A stretch of DNA of 64,000 nt from Bacteroidia bacterium (GCA_030427865.1 JAUICK010000002.1:186001-250000), one strand, 5' to 3'; counted from the stretch's first letter, positions 16,885 through 26,518 are shown. Notes: generated by a model not told the origin, from the letters alone. Program-made: numbers and translations.

Positions 16885-18168
16885 ATGAAAACGATTGTAA
16901 ATCCTCCCAAAAAAGATTGGGCAACAATATTGCAAAGACCTACACAAACGGTTAATGATATTGAAAATACAGTCAATCAAATTTTTGATGATGTTCAAAA
17001 AAATGGAGATAAAGCTGTAAATAAATACACAGAATTATTTGATGGAATTTCTTTAAAAACAAATACAGTTTCTGAAACAGAAATTGACAAAGCTATAAAT
17101 ACTGTTTCAGAAGAATTAAAATCTGCCATACAATTAGCAAAACAAAACATTACCAACTTTCATAAAGCTCAAAAAACTAATAAAGTTTTTGTAGAAACGG
17201 CTGCAGGAGTTGCATGTTGGCAAGAAAAAAGACCAATTCAAAAAGTAGGTTTATATATTCCAGGAGGAACAGCTCCTTTGTTTTCAACAGTATTAATGTT
17301 GGCTATACCTGCTCAAATTGCAGGTTGTAAAGAGATTGTTTTATGCTCACCACCAGATAAAAACGGAAATATACATTCCGCTATTTTGTACACTGCTAAT
17401 CTTTGTGGAGTTACTAAAATTATAAAAGTTGGTGGAATTCAAGCTATTGCAGGATTTACTTTTGGAACAGAAACCATACCACAGGTGTATAAAATATTTG
17501 GCCCAGGAAACCAGTTTGTAACTATAGCAAAACAGCTTTCCACTAAGTTTGGCGTTGCTATAGATATGCCTGCTGGCCCAAGTGAATTGTTAGTTGTTGC
17601 CGATGATTCTGCAAATGCAAGTTATGTGGCTGCAGATTTATTAAGTCAAGCAGAACATGGTGCAGATAGTCAGGTAATTTTGGTTTCTACTTCAAAAAAA
17701 ATAATTTCTGAAGTTGAAAATGAGCTTGATAAACAAATTTTAGAGCTACCAAGAGTTGAAATTGCCAAAAAAGCAATAAAAAATTCGAAATCAATTTTTG
17801 TTGAAAATGATAAAGTTGCTTTAGAGTTGATTAACGAATATGGACCAGAACACTTTATTGTTTGTACCCATAATAATGACTATTATATTGATAATATAGA
17901 AAATGCAGGTTCAGTTTTTATTGGTAATTATACTCCAGAAAGTGCAGGAGATTATGCCTCTGGAACCAATCATACCTTACCAACAAACGGATTTAGTAAA
18001 GCCTATTCTGGTGTAAATTTAGATAGTTTTACTAAGAGTATTACCTTTCAGCAAATAACATCAAAGGGAATTCAAAATATTGGAAAATCTATTGAGTTAA
18101 TGGCAAAAGCAGAAGGTTTACAAGCTCATAAAAATGCAGTATCCATCAGATTAAAAGATTTGCAATAA
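16885..18168 (+). CDS. hisD: Histidinol dehydrogenase
   Basis: HisD oxidises histidinol twice with NAD+ to give L-histidine, the last steps of the pathway, using bound zinc. The 427-residue protein carries GLYIPGGTAPLFSTVLM, FGPGNQFV, the zinc-site region LLSQAEHGADSQV, the YGPEHFIV motif and a C-terminal GVNLDSFTKSITF segment. It is tightly coupled to hisG and separated from hisC by 37 nt. Confidence 0.97.
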   Translation: MKTIVNPPKKDWATILQRPTQTVNDIENTVNQIFDDVQKNGDKAVNKYTELFDGISLKTNTVSETEIDKAINTVSEELKSAIQLAKQNITNFHKAQKTNKVFVETAAGVACWQEKRPIQKVGLYIPGGTAPLFSTVLMLAIPAQIAGCKEIVLCSPPDKNGNIHSAILYTANLCGVTKIIKVGGIQAIAGFTFGTETIPQVYKIFGPGNQFVTIAKQLSTKFGVAIDMPAGPSELLVVADDSANASYVAADLLSQAEHGADSQVILVSTSKKIISEVENELDKQILELPRVEIAKKAIKNSKSIFVENDKVALELINEYGPEHFIVCTHNNDYYIDNIENAGSVFIGNYTPESAGDYASGTNHTLPTNGFSKAYSGVNLDSFTKSITFQQITSKGIQNIGKSIELMAKAEGLQAHKNAVSIRLKDLQ

Positions 18169-18205
18169 AATGTAACGAAAAGGCTCTTTTTAGAGTCATT
18201 AAAGT

Positions 18206-19261
18206 ATGAAAACAGACTTTAACATCCACAATTTAATTAGAGAAAATATAAAATCTCTAAAGCCATATTCTTCTGCAAGAGATGAATATAAAGACACAAC
18301 TTCTACTGAAATGATTTTTTTAGATGCCAATGAAAATCCTTTTGAAAACGGAGTAAATCGTTATCCAGATCCTCAACAAAACAATGTAAAAGACCTTTTG
18401 TCAACAATCAAAAGAATACCTAGAGAAAATATTTTATTGGGTAATGGAAGTGATGAAATTTTAGATTTAATTTTTAGAGCATTTTGTGAGCCAAACCAAG
18501 ATAATATTATCACATTGCCACCTACTTATGGTATGTATGGAGTCTTGGCAAATGTAAATGCTGTAGAAAACAGAAAAGTATTGCTAAATGAGAATTTTCA
18601 GCCCAAAGTAAATCAGATTTTAGAAACAGCAGATGAAAACTCTAAAATTTTGTTTTTATGCTCTCCTAACAATCCTACTGGAAATAGTTTTTATATAGAC
18701 GATGTAGAAGAACTACTGATAAATTTTAATGGTTTAGTAGTTGTTGATGAAGCTTATATTGATTTTTCTGAGCAACGAAGCTGGCTTACTAAACTTAATG
18801 ATTATCCTAATTTAATTATTACACAAACTTTTTCAAAAGCCTATGGTTTGGCAGGAATAAGGTTAGGAGTATGTTATGCATCTAAAGAAATAATTACTAT
18901 ACTTAACAACATAAAACCGCCTTATAATGTCAACGAATTAACACAACAAAGAGCAATTTTAAGGCTACAAAAATTAGATGAAGTTCAAAATGAAATCGCC
19001 CAACTAATTAGCGAAAGAAAACGCTTAAAAAAAGAATTAGAATGTTGTGTAAGTTATATTGAAAAAGTATACCATTCAGATGGTAATTTTTTGTTACTAA
19101 AAGTAGATGATGCTACAAAACGTTACCATCAACTCATAGAATATGGAGTAGTAATTAGAAATAGAACAACACAACCTTTGTGTGAAAACTGTTTACGAAT
19201 TAGTGTTGGTATTTGTGAAGAAAATCAAAAATTAATTCGTGCTTTAAAGGCGATACAATAA
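18206..19261 (+). CDS. hisC: Histidinol-phosphate aminotransferase
   Basis: This fold-type I PLP enzyme converts imidazole-acetol phosphate to histidinol phosphate with glutamate. It has LGNGSDEILDLIFRAF near residue 75, LCSPNNPTGN, the aspartate motif VVDEAYIDF, the PLP-lysine motif FSKAYGLAGIRLG near residue 210, and a C-terminal LRISVG. The 351-residue length is normal. The gap to hisB holds a long palindrome. Confidence 0.96.
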   Translation: MKTDFNIHNLIRENIKSLKPYSSARDEYKDTTSTEMIFLDANENPFENGVNRYPDPQQNNVKDLLSTIKRIPRENILLGNGSDEILDLIFRAFCEPNQDNIITLPPTYGMYGVLANVNAVENRKVLLNENFQPKVNQILETADENSKILFLCSPNNPTGNSFYIDDVEELLINFNGLVVVDEAYIDFSEQRSWLTKLNDYPNLIITQTFSKAYGLAGIRLGVCYASKEIITILNNIKPPYNVNELTQQRAILRLQKLDEVQNEIAQLISERKRLKKELECCVSYIEKVYHSDGNFLLLKVDDATKRYHQLIEYGVVIRNRTTQPLCENCLRISVGICEENQKLIRALKAIQ

Positions 19262-19271
19262 TAAAGTGTAA

Positions 19272-19304
19272 AGACCTCACAGGTTTTCAAAACCTGTGAG
19301 GTCT
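19272..19304 (+). repeat. Palindromic repeat between hisC and hisB
   Basis: The arms AGACCTCACAGGTTTT and AAAACCTGTGAGGTCT form a nearly loop-free 16-bp hairpin. A sister copy lies at 21116-21148. Without a T run it is more likely a dispersed palindrome that stabilises mRNA ends than a terminator. Confidence 0.75.
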
Positions 19305-19316
19305 AAAAATAAAATT

Positions 19317-20456
19317 ATGAGTAAAAAAGTATTATTTATAGACAGAGACGGAACTTTAGTTTTAGAACCACCAATTGATTATCAGTTAGATAGTTTAGAA
19401 AAATTAGAATATTATCCAAAAGTTTTCCAATATATGGCAAAAATTTCGTCAGAATTAGATTATGAATTAGTAATGGTAACTAATCAAGACGGTTTAGGAA
19501 CAGCTTCTTTTCCTGAAGAAACTTTTTGGCCTGCACAAAATAAAATTATAAATGCCTTTAAAAAAGAAGGAGTTGTATTTACTGAAATTTATATTGATAA
19601 AACATTTCCGTATGAAAATGCAAAAACGCGCAAGCCAAAAACAGGTTTGTTAACCAAGTACTTTTCTGATGATTATGATTTAGAAAATTCTTTTGTTTTA
19701 GGTGATAGAATTACAGATATGGAACTAGCCAAAAATCTAGGTTCTAAAGGAATTTTCTTATCTGAAGACCCAGAATTAGGAGCAGATGAAATAGAAACGT
19801 CAAAACAAGAAATTTTAGATTGCATTGCTTTAACAAGCACAGATTGGTCAGAAATTTATGAGTTTCTAAAACTAAAAGACAGAGTTGCAGAAATTACAAG
19901 AAATACTAATGAAACTAAGATTTACATCAAATTAAATTTAGACGGCTCAGGTAAAAACAATATTTCTACGGGTTTACATTTTTTCGATCACATGTTAGAT
20001 CAAATTGGTAGACATGGTGCTATGGATTTAACCATAAAGGTAGATGGAGATTTAGAAGTGGATGAACATCATACTATAGAAGATACCATGATTGCTTTTG
20101 GTGAGTTGTTCAACAAAGCTTTAGGTAATAAATTAGGCATAGAAAGATATGGATTTTGCTTACCCATGGACGATTGTTTAGCACAAGTTGCAGTAGATTT
20201 TGGTGGAAGAAATTGGTTGGAATGGGATGCAGAATTTAAACGAGAAAAAATTGGTGATATGCCAACAGAAATGTTTTATCATTTGTTTAAATCGTTTACA
20301 GATGGCGCAAAATGTAATTTAAATATTAAAGCAGAAGGCGTAAACGAACATCATAAAATAGAAGGAATTTTTAAAGCCTTTGCAAAAGCAATGAAAATGG
20401 CGGTAAAAAGAGATGCTAATAAGATGTTTTTACCAAGTACAAAAGGAATGCTTTAA
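19317..20456 (+). CDS. hisB: Bifunctional histidinol-phosphatase / imidazoleglycerol-phosphate dehydratase
   Basis: This is a fusion of an N-terminal HAD-type histidinol-phosphate phosphatase (about 1-170, nucleophile motif FIDRDGTLV, later [14 protein letters not shown]) and a C-terminal dehydratase (about 185-379). The dehydratase has the manganese-binding His motifs [23 protein letters not shown] and [11 protein letters not shown]. The ATG at 19317 ([12 protein letters not shown]) is preferred over a frame extension that would read into the palindrome upstream. The fusion lets one gene supply the sixth and eighth steps of the pathway. Confidence 0.96.
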   Translation: MSKKVLFIDRDGTLVLEPPIDYQLDSLEKLEYYPKVFQYMAKISSELDYELVMVTNQDGLGTASFPEETFWPAQNKIINAFKKEGVVFTEIYIDKTFPYENAKTRKPKTGLLTKYFSDDYDLENSFVLGDRITDMELAKNLGSKGIFLSEDPELGADEIETSKQEILDCIALTSTDWSEIYEFLKLKDRVAEITRNTNETKIYIKLNLDGSGKNNISTGLHFFDHMLDQIGRHGAMDLTIKVDGDLEVDEHHTIEDTMIAFGELFNKALGNKLGIERYGFCLPMDDCLAQVAVDFGGRNWLEWDAEFKREKIGDMPTEMFYHLFKSFTDGAKCNLNIKAEGVNEHHKIEGIFKAFAKAMKMAVKRDANKMFLPSTKGML

Positions 20457-20529
20457 AAGTGTTGAATTCTAAATTTTTAGTTTTAAGTGAGTTATACTTA
20501 AAATTAAACACTAAAATTAAAAACTAATT

Positions 20530-21111
20530 ATGAAACTCATAATTATAAATTACGGGGCAGGAAATATAAAAAGTATTCAGTTTGCTTTTAAAAGGTTAGG
20601 AGTGGAGGCTATTTTATCAAATAATATTGATGAAATTAGAAATGCTGATAAAGTAATTTTTCCTGGAGTTGGAGAAGCAAGTTCTGCCATGAAAATGTTG
20701 CAAGAAAGCGGGTTGGATAAAATAATCCCAACCTTAAAACAACCAGTTTTAGGAATTTGTTTGGGGATGCAACTGATGTGCAATTTGTCTGAAGAAGGTA
20801 ACACAAAAGGATTGGGTATTTTTAATGTTGATGTAAAAAAGTTTTCAAAATCTGTAAAAGTTCCACAAATGGGCTGGAATGTGATTGCTGACTTAAAATC
20901 AGATTTGTTCAAAGGAATTAAAGACAAAGAATTTATGTATTTGGTACATAGTTTTTATGCAGAAAAATGTGATGAAATGATTGCAAAAACAGATTACGAA
21001 ATTGAATATGCATCTGCTTTACAAAAAGATAATTTCTATGGAGTTCAGTTTCATCCAGAGAAAAGTGGTATCAAAGGTTCAAAAATATTAGAAAATTTTT
21101 TAAAACTATAA
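20530..21111 (+). CDS. hisH: Imidazole glycerol phosphate synthase, glutaminase subunit
   Basis: This class I glutamine amidotransferase releases ammonia that is channelled to HisF. The 193-residue protein carries the nucleophile motif LGICLGMQLM (Cys near residue 79), the His/Glu part of the triad in VQFHPEKSG, and YGAGNIKSI at the N-terminus. It is separated from hisF by hisA, the common gene order. The downstream gap is filled by two palindromic units. Confidence 0.96.
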   Translation: MKLIIINYGAGNIKSIQFAFKRLGVEAILSNNIDEIRNADKVIFPGVGEASSAMKMLQESGLDKIIPTLKQPVLGICLGMQLMCNLSEEGNTKGLGIFNVDVKKFSKSVKVPQMGWNVIADLKSDLFKGIKDKEFMYLVHSFYAEKCDEMIAKTDYEIEYASALQKDNFYGVQFHPEKSGIKGSKILENFLKL

Positions 21112-21115
21112 ATAA

Positions 21116-21148
21116 AGACCTTTCAGGTTTTGAAAACCTGAAAGGTCT
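21116..21148 (+). repeat. Palindromic repeat between hisH and hisA
   Basis: The arms AGACCTTTCAGGTTTT and AAAACCTGAAAGGTCT are separated by one G. It is a variant of the element between hisC and hisB, with compensating changes in both arms (CAC/GTG there, TTC/GAA here). Confidence 0.75.
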
Positions 21149-21165
21149 AAAAACATAAGAGTGAG

Positions 21166-21206
21166 ATTTCTCTTCTTTGGAGAGATGTCTTGAAAAGACA
21201 GAGAGG
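21166..21206 (+). repeat. Double-hairpin repeat just upstream of hisA
   Basis: Two short hairpins follow each other: TCTC-TTCTTTG-GAGA and TGTCTT-GAA-AAGACA. The layout resembles intergenic repeats seen in Flavobacteriaceae. An in-frame upstream ATG for hisA lies inside it and would encode a repeat-derived tail, so it is not used here. Confidence 0.45.
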
Positions 21207-21209
21207 CAA

Positions 21210-21965
21210 ATGAGAATAATACCAGCAATAGATATCATAGAAGGCAAATGTGTACGACTTACTAAAGGCGATTACAACACCAAGAAAATTTATAATGAAA
21301 ATCCGCTTGAAGTTGCCAAAGAATTCGAAGCTTCTGGAATCGAATATTTACACGTTGTAGATTTAGATGGTGCAAAAGCAAGTCAGATTATCAATTATAA
21401 AGTTTTAGAGCAAATTGCAACCAAAACTAATTTAAAAATCGATTTTGGAGGCGGTTTAAAATCGGATAAAGATTTAGAAATTGCTTTTAATTCGGGTGCA
21501 AATCAAATTACTGGAGGAAGTATTGCAGTAAAAAAACCAACCATTTTTGAAAGTTGGATTGCTAAATTTGGTGCTGAAAAAATCATTTTAGGAGCAGATT
21601 TTTATCCTGATAATTCTGGCGGAAAAATAGCCACTAATGGTTGGCAAGAAGAAAGTTCTTTAGAATTAATTCCTTTTATATCTGATTATCAGCAAAAAGG
21701 AATTCAATATGTAATTTGTACAGACATTTCTAAAGACGGAATGCTACAAGGACCAAGTTTTAATACCTATTCAAAAATATTGAAAGAATGTCATTCCGAA
21801 CAAAGTGAGGAATCTCTAAAACTAATCGCTTCAGGAGGCATATCTACTTTTGAAGAAATCCCAAAATTAGAAGAAATTGGTTGCGAAGGCGTTATTATTG
21901 GAAAAGCGATTTATGAAAATAAAATTAGTTTAAAAGAGTTAGAAAAATTTATATTGAATAAATAA
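21210..21965 (+). CDS. hisA: ProFAR isomerase HisA with an in-frame repeat insertion
   Basis: HisA isomerises ProFAR to PRFAR, the substrate of HisHF. The (beta/alpha)8 barrel shows [15 protein letters not shown] (catalytic Asp 8), [24 protein letters not shown] (second catalytic Asp) and LIASGGIST. Between KILKE and LKLIASGG, residues 194-202 read CHSEQSEES. They are encoded by 21789-21815, a palindromic repeat-like sequence of exactly nine codons that interrupts the usual loop or helix between beta strands 6 and 7. The enzyme is therefore about 251 rather than about 241 residues long. The frame and all active-site motifs are intact, so it is probably functional. The start MRIIPAID at 21210 is the family N-terminus. 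Confidence 0.95.
   Translation: MRIIPAIDIIEGKCVRLTKGDYNTKKIYNENPLEVAKEFEASGIEYLHVVDLDGAKASQIINYKVLEQIATKTNLKIDFGGGLKSDKDLEIAFNSGANQITGGSIAVKKPTIFESWIAKFGAEKIILGADFYPDNSGGKIATNGWQEESSLELIPFISDYQQKGIQYVICTDISKDGMLQGPSFNTYSKILKECHSEQSEESLKLIASGGISTFEEIPKLEEIGCEGVIIGKAIYENKISLKELEKFILNK
21789..21815 (+). repeat. Repeat-like palindrome inserted inside the hisA coding region
   Basis: These 27 nt begin TGTCATTCCG and end GTGAGGAATCT, with ATTCC/GGAAT arms, and encode CHSEQSEES in the hisA frame. The form matches a palindromic repeat I recall from intergenic regions of Bacteroidota. The length is a multiple of three and the flanking protein reads through cleanly. Confidence 0.65.
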
Positions 21966-21970
21966 GGCTA

Positions 21971-22045
21971 TCATTCCTGCGTAGGCAGGAATCTAAAGAT
22001 AGATAAAGAATTTTAAAAACAAGATTCCTGCTTTCGCAGGAATGA
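21971..22045 (+). repeat. Pair of REP-like palindromes between hisA and hisF
   Basis: The first unit (21971-21993) has arms ATTCCTGC/GCAGGAAT around GTAG. The second (22023-22045) has the same arms around TTTC and is in inverted orientation (TCATTCC... versus ...GGAATGA). The two together can form a larger cruciform, like paired REP elements. A decayed relative is at 44163-44188. Confidence 0.75.
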
Positions 22046-22057
22046 CAAAAGAGGTTT

Positions 22058-22813
22058 ATGTTAACAAAAAGAATAGTACCTTGTTTAGATATTAAAAACG
22101 GAAGAACTGTAAAAGGAGTCAATTTCGTGAATTTAATTGATGCTGGAGATCCTGTAGTGTTGGCAAAACAATACGCAGATTTAGGTGCAGATGAATTGGT
22201 GTTTTTAGACATTGCTGCAACTTTAGAAAATAGAGGAACTACTTTAGATATGGTGCTAAAAGTGGCAGAACAAGTAAATATTCCGTTTACAGTTGGTGGT
22301 GGAATTTCTTCTGTAGAACATGTAGATGCTTTGTTAAAATGTGGCGCAGATAAAGTGTCTATCAATTCATCAGCAGTAAAAAGACCAGCGTTGATAAATG
22401 AATTGGCTGATAAATTTGGAAGCCAGTGTGTGGTAGTTGCTATAGATGCCAAACAAGTTGATGGAGACTGGTTTGTGTATTTGGCTGGAGGAACCATTCC
22501 TACAGAAATTAAATTATTTGAATGGGCAAAAGAAGTAGCAAAACGTGGAGCAGGAGAAATATTATTCACTTCAATGAATCACGATGGTACAAAAGCAGGT
22601 TTTGCAAATGAAGCTTTGGCACATTTATCATCTTTAGTAAACATTCCAATTATAGCTTCAGGTGGAGCAGGAACAATTGAACATTTTGTAGATACATTTA
22701 AGGAAGGTAAGTCAGATGCTGCATTAGCAGCGAGTGTGTTTCATTTTGGGGAGATCCCTATTTTGGATTTGAAGAAAGCATTAAAAGAACATAATATTCC
22801 AGTTAGAATATAA
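22058..22813 (+). CDS. hisF: Imidazole glycerol phosphate synthase, cyclase subunit
   Basis: HisF uses ammonia from HisH to cyclise PRFAR into imidazole glycerol phosphate and AICAR. The 251-residue barrel has the N-terminal [16 protein letters not shown] with catalytic Asp near residue 11, [18 protein letters not shown] with the second catalytic Asp near residue 130, and IIASGGAGT. The start follows the REP-like pair by 12 nt. It is a canonical member with nothing odd. Confidence 0.97.
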   Translation: MLTKRIVPCLDIKNGRTVKGVNFVNLIDAGDPVVLAKQYADLGADELVFLDIAATLENRGTTLDMVLKVAEQVNIPFTVGGGISSVEHVDALLKCGADKVSINSSAVKRPALINELADKFGSQCVVVAIDAKQVDGDWFVYLAGGTIPTEIKLFEWAKEVAKRGAGEILFTSMNHDGTKAGFANEALAHLSSLVNIPIIASGGAGTIEHFVDTFKEGKSDAALAASVFHFGEIPILDLKKALKEHNIPVRI

Positions 22814-22814
22814 A

Positions 22815-22888
22815 TTTGTTGTTGGTTTGTGGTTTATGGTTGTTAGTAATGCACCATCTACCAAAAACCATCAACCAAAAACAACAAT
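22815..22888 (+). repeat. Imperfect inverted repeat between hisF and hisI
   Basis: A GT-rich left arm (TTGTTGTTGGTTTGTGGTTT, 22816-22835) faces an AC-rich right arm (22861-22887, ending CCAAAAACAACAA) and the two pair imperfectly across a loop of about 25 nt. The composition is quite unlike the rest of the operon and marks it as another inserted repeat. Confidence 0.55.
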
Positions 22889-22889
22889 T

Positions 22890-23489
22890 ATGAATATTGA
22901 TTTCAATAAAAATAAAGACGGATTAGTACCCGCAATAATTCAAGATGCCACTACAAAAAATGTATTAATGTTGGGTTATATGAATGAAGAGGCATTTAAT
23001 AAGACTAAAGAAACTAAATTAGTCACTTTTTTTAGCAGAACTAAAAATCGACTTTGGACAAAAGGGGAAGAAAGTGGTAATATTTTAAATTTAGTTGATA
23101 TTGCATTAGACTGTGATAAAGATACTTTATTGATACAGGTAAATCCTAATGGGCCTACTTGCCATAAAGGTTCTGATACCTGTTGGAATAAAGAAAATAC
23201 GCCTAATTATGGTTTCTTTTCTACCTTAGAAGGTGTAATTGCAGAGAGAGTTGCCAATAAAGACACTAAAAAATCTTATGTAGCCAGTTTATTTGATAAA
23301 GGAATTAATAAAGTAGCTCAAAAAGTAGGAGAGGAGGCTGTAGAAACGGTTATTGAGGCTATGGATACTAATGATGAGATGTTTCTATACGAATCTGCAG
23401 ATTTACTATTTCATTACTTAATGTTATTGCAAGCCAAAGGATTTACATTAAAAGATATTGAAGCTGAATTAAAAAGCAGGCATAAATAA
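22890..23489 (+). CDS. hisI: Bifunctional phosphoribosyl-AMP cyclohydrolase / phosphoribosyl-ATP pyrophosphatase
   Basis: This HisI-HisE fusion of 199 residues performs steps two and three of histidine synthesis. The N-terminal cyclohydrolase domain has MLGYMNEEAF, TFFSRTKNRLWTKGEESGN and the zinc-binding Cys residues in DIALDCDKDT and CHKGSDTCW. The C-terminal pyrophosphatase domain (about 110-199) has the metal-binding KVGEEAVETVIEA and ESADLLFHYLMLL. The ATG at 22890 is chosen because upstream codons derive from the inverted repeat. It ends the his operon. Confidence 0.96.
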   Translation: MNIDFNKNKDGLVPAIIQDATTKNVLMLGYMNEEAFNKTKETKLVTFFSRTKNRLWTKGEESGNILNLVDIALDCDKDTLLIQVNPNGPTCHKGSDTCWNKENTPNYGFFSTLEGVIAERVANKDTKKSYVASLFDKGINKVAQKVGEEAVETVIEAMDTNDEMFLYESADLLFHYLMLLQAKGFTLKDIEAELKSRHK

Positions 23490-23656
23490 ATTGTTTATTA
23501 ATTAAAGCAAACACAGAAACTTATTAAAAAATATTTAAGTTAAATATCCAATTAATAACGAATTCTAATTAACTAATTCCGAATTCTAATTTCAACTGTT
23601 TTTTGTTTTGTATCACAAGTAAATTTGAAGTAATATAAACTTTAATTTATTACATT

Positions 23657-25009
23657 ATGGAACAACAATCAAACAGGTTTCTTCATTGGCTTAAAACATC
23701 TATAACTGCAAAAATGTTTGTGGTAGGCTTTTTGAGTTTTATACTCTTAATACCTTTATTTTATATAGAAAACTTAATCCAAGAACGTTCTTATCGACAA
23801 AAAAAAGTTGTAAATGAAATAAGCAAACAATGGGGAAATGAAGTTGTTATTTACGGACCTATTTTAAAAATACCTTACAAGCTTTTTTTAAAAAAGACAA
23901 TAATGGATGAGAAGACTAAAAAAGTAACTACAGAGACTGTAGAAAGTATTAGATATGGTTATTTTTTTCCAGAAAAGTTAGATATTAATTCTGAAATAAA
24001 TCCAGAAGAAAAGAAAAGAGGGATATACAAAACAGCTGTTTTTAATAGCCAAATTAGTATACATGGAACGTTTAAGTCTTTTGATTTTAGTAAAATTGAA
24101 GTAAAAGCAGAAAACATTCTTTGGAATAAATCTAAAATTTTATTAAAAACAACCAATGTTAAAGGTGTTAGTAGTCTTATTTCTGTTAATTTAAATGACA
24201 AGGAATATCATTTGTCTTCAGTTGCGTCCAAACATATTAATAAATATTATACTTTAGAAAGTAATTTAATCCCTTTAAAAGAAGTTTTAAAAAAAAGAAA
24301 GTCAATACTTTTCTCATTAGATATAAATGTAAAAGGAAGTGAAGATGTTCGTTTTATCCCTATTGGTAAAGAAACAAATGCCCAAATAATTTCTGGTTGG
24401 AAAACTGCAAATTTTACAGGAGAATTCTTACCCTATAATCCTGATAAAATAAGTAGCGATGGTTTTAATGCTAAATGGAAAATATTAGATATAAATCGTG
24501 CATTTTCTCAACAATACTTTAATAATCTTCCTAATTTAAATGAGTTTGATTTTGGTGTTAACTTTAAAATACCTGTAGATGAATATCAGAAAAGCGAACG
24601 TTCTGCTAAGTATGGTTTTTTGGTTATTAGCTTAACTTTTTTGGTGTTTTTTCTCATACAAATAATAAGTAAAATTAACATTCATCCTTTTCAATATTTA
24701 ATGATTGGATTAGCATTGTTAATGTTTTACACGCTATTAGTTTCTATATCTGAACACAGTAATTTTCTAAAAGCATATACAATAGCAAGTATTTGTGTTA
24801 TTAGTTTAATTACTCTATATGCAAAAAATATATTAAAAAGTTTAAAATTTACTTCTCTAATTGGCATTTCATTAACAGTGTTATATACTTTTATTTTTGT
24901 TATTATTCAAATAGAAAGTTATGCTTTAATAGTTGGAAGTGTTGGTTTGTTTGTAATCTTAACTTTAGTAATGTTTGTTTCAAGAAAAATAGATTGGACT
25001 ACTAATTAA
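23657..25009 (+). CDS. creD: CreD-family inner membrane protein
   Basis: The 450-residue protein matches the CreD (Cet) family: an N-terminal membrane segment (about 20-40), a large periplasmic domain (about 45-320) and about six C-terminal membrane helices. The family hallmarks ERSYRQKKVVNEISKQWG after the first helix and GPILKIPY are present. In Escherichia coli creD is controlled by CreBC and linked to envelope stress and beta-lactam response, but its biochemistry is unknown. No creBC-like genes are nearby, so regulation here must differ. It is convergent with the next gene. Confidence 0.88.
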   Translation: MEQQSNRFLHWLKTSITAKMFVVGFLSFILLIPLFYIENLIQERSYRQKKVVNEISKQWGNEVVIYGPILKIPYKLFLKKTIMDEKTKKVTTETVESIRYGYFFPEKLDINSEINPEEKKRGIYKTAVFNSQISIHGTFKSFDFSKIEVKAENILWNKSKILLKTTNVKGVSSLISVNLNDKEYHLSSVASKHINKYYTLESNLIPLKEVLKKRKSILFSLDINVKGSEDVRFIPIGKETNAQIISGWKTANFTGEFLPYNPDKISSDGFNAKWKILDINRAFSQQYFNNLPNLNEFDFGVNFKIPVDEYQKSERSAKYGFLVISLTFLVFFLIQIISKINIHPFQYLMIGLALLMFYTLLVSISEHSNFLKAYTIASICVISLITLYAKNILKSLKFTSLIGISLTVLYTFIFVIIQIESYALIVGSVGLFVILTLVMFVSRKIDWTTN

Positions 25010-25021
25010 ATTATAATAAGA

Positions 25022-26518
25022 CTAACAATTTATTAAATCTAAAGTGACCAAATAGACATGCTGTTTGGTCATTTTTGCTTTTAACCATGCATAAAAACTC
25101 ATCATAAAAATATCTTCTTTCTCTCTGTCAATCCATAAAAAAGAATTTTCAATTTTTTCTCTAAAAAAAGCTGTCGTTACTACTTCTGGGTTTTTGTAAT
25201 AGGTTTCAACCAATTTTAAATACATAATAACTCTTTCTTGATTTATTTCTTTTAAATAATTAAAATAGGCTCTTTTAAAACTTTTTAATCTCGAATCTAC
25301 AATATCTATATTGCCTAAATCGATTTGCAATAAAATTTCTATTAAGTTCTTTTTAATTGTCCAAACTATCCCCGCTTTTTCTATGTACCATTGATCTGTA
25401 TGATAAAATTTTGAAAATATTTTTTGTGCTTTATCTAAAAAGTTTTGTTGATAATAAAAGACAATTAAAGAAAGATAAATATCAAGTTGAGCAACAATAT
25501 CAATATTTTTTTTATCAATATAACTTTCTAAAAGCTGAATTGCTTTTTTTGAGTTTTGAGAATAATTGTAGTTTAAAGCAACTAATAGATGATATTTTGG
25601 CTCAAAATGCTTGTAGTGTTTTCTTTTGTTAGAATTCATGTAAAAAAACATAGAATCTAAATACCAAATAGAATCATTAAATTTTTTATTACGAAAAAGA
25701 ACGTTTGCAATAACATACAGAATTTCGAGATGATAAAAAAGCTGTTTCTCTTTTGAAGTATGATGTTGCACCACTTGATAAGTACTAATAACAAAATCTT
25801 CGATATTATAATAATCAAATTTTTGAAAAGAAGAAATATTAGTGATTTGTATAATTTGATATAATGATTTAAATGATAAATCATTATAATTTAATATTTC
25901 TTGTTCTTTTAAAGTGTTGTTAATTAGATTTTTAATATCTATTTTTGATTTATGGTGCTGAAATTCGTTTAATGATTTTCTTATTTTAGCATATACAATG
26001 TTTAGGCTTTCTTCTAACTTTAATTGTTGTTTATTCTGCTGAAAAATAATAATTAACTCTTCTAAATTTAGAAAAGTATTCGCATAGGAATATTGAATTT
26101 TAGTATGGTAAATTTCATTTAGAATTGTGAAAAACTGATTTTCTTTGGCAATAATTTCTGCTTTATATAAGATTTGATAGCCAACTTTAATCTGATTTTT
26201 CTCCAAAAAACTCCTTGCAGAAAGTATATACTTTATCAATTTCATGTCTAAAGAATTTTCTTCTTTTATGTTTGTATCCGCAGTAAAATCAATAATAGAA
26301 TAGAACAAACGTTTTCTAAGTGCATGCAGAGCAACTTTGTTTTGTTTTCCATACAATTTTTCAGATATTTCTTTAGGAGAATAATTATCTCTTAATAAAA
26401 GATGAGTTAATTGAATGTTTTTAGCATCTTTTCGCTTGTTTTTTTTATCAAGATAATTTATAAATTGTTGTTGTTTTTCAGTTGTAAAAGAAGATAATAT
26501 TTGTTTTAAATCAATCAT
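25022..26518 (-). CDS. Hypothetical all-helical protein, possibly TPR-like
   Basis: I do not recognise this 498-residue protein. It has no signal peptide or membrane segment, is very rich in Lys, Tyr, Ile and Phe, and reads as consecutive amphipathic helices with roughly 35-40 residue spacing (for instance YHLLVALNYNYSQNSKKAIQ and LDIYLSLIVFYYQQNFLDKA), suggesting a TPR-like superhelix. Residues 45-90 (YSPKEISEKLYGKQNKVALH) could be a small helix-turn-helix. It is divergent from the YiaA/B-type gene. A 13-bp direct repeat, TTATATCGTCAGT, starts at its initiation codon and recurs 64 bp upstream. A regulatory or scaffold role is a guess. Confidence 0.7.
   Translation of the reverse strand: MIDLKQILSSFTTEKQQQFINYLDKKNKRKDAKNIQLTHLLLRDNYSPKEISEKLYGKQNKVALHALRKRLFYSIIDFTADTNIKEENSLDMKLIKYILSARSFLEKNQIKVGYQILYKAEIIAKENQFFTILNEIYHTKIQYSYANTFLNLEELIIIFQQNKQQLKLEESLNIVYAKIRKSLNEFQHHKSKIDIKNLINNTLKEQEILNYNDLSFKSLYQIIQITNISSFQKFDYYNIEDFVISTYQVVQHHTSKEKQLFYHLEILYVIANVLFRNKKFNDSIWYLDSMFFYMNSNKRKHYKHFEPKYHLLVALNYNYSQNSKKAIQLLESYIDKKNIDIVAQLDIYLSLIVFYYQQNFLDKAQKIFSKFYHTDQWYIEKAGIVWTIKKNLIEILLQIDLGNIDIVDSRLKSFKRAYFNYLKEINQERVIMYLKLVETYYKNPEVVTTAFFREKIENSFLWIDREKEDIFMMSFYAWLKAKMTKQHVYLVTLDLINC

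Noticed and set aside
19272..19304. hisC-hisB palindrome as an intrinsic terminator
   Set aside because: There is no T run, and the downstream genes need read-through; a near copy lies between hisH and hisA, so a repeat is more likely.
21949..22569. Minus-strand ORF of 206 codons covering hisF
   Set aside because: It is antisense to hisF, and one end translates the REP-like repeats ([10 protein letters not shown] and CLRRND-type peptides typical of these artefacts).
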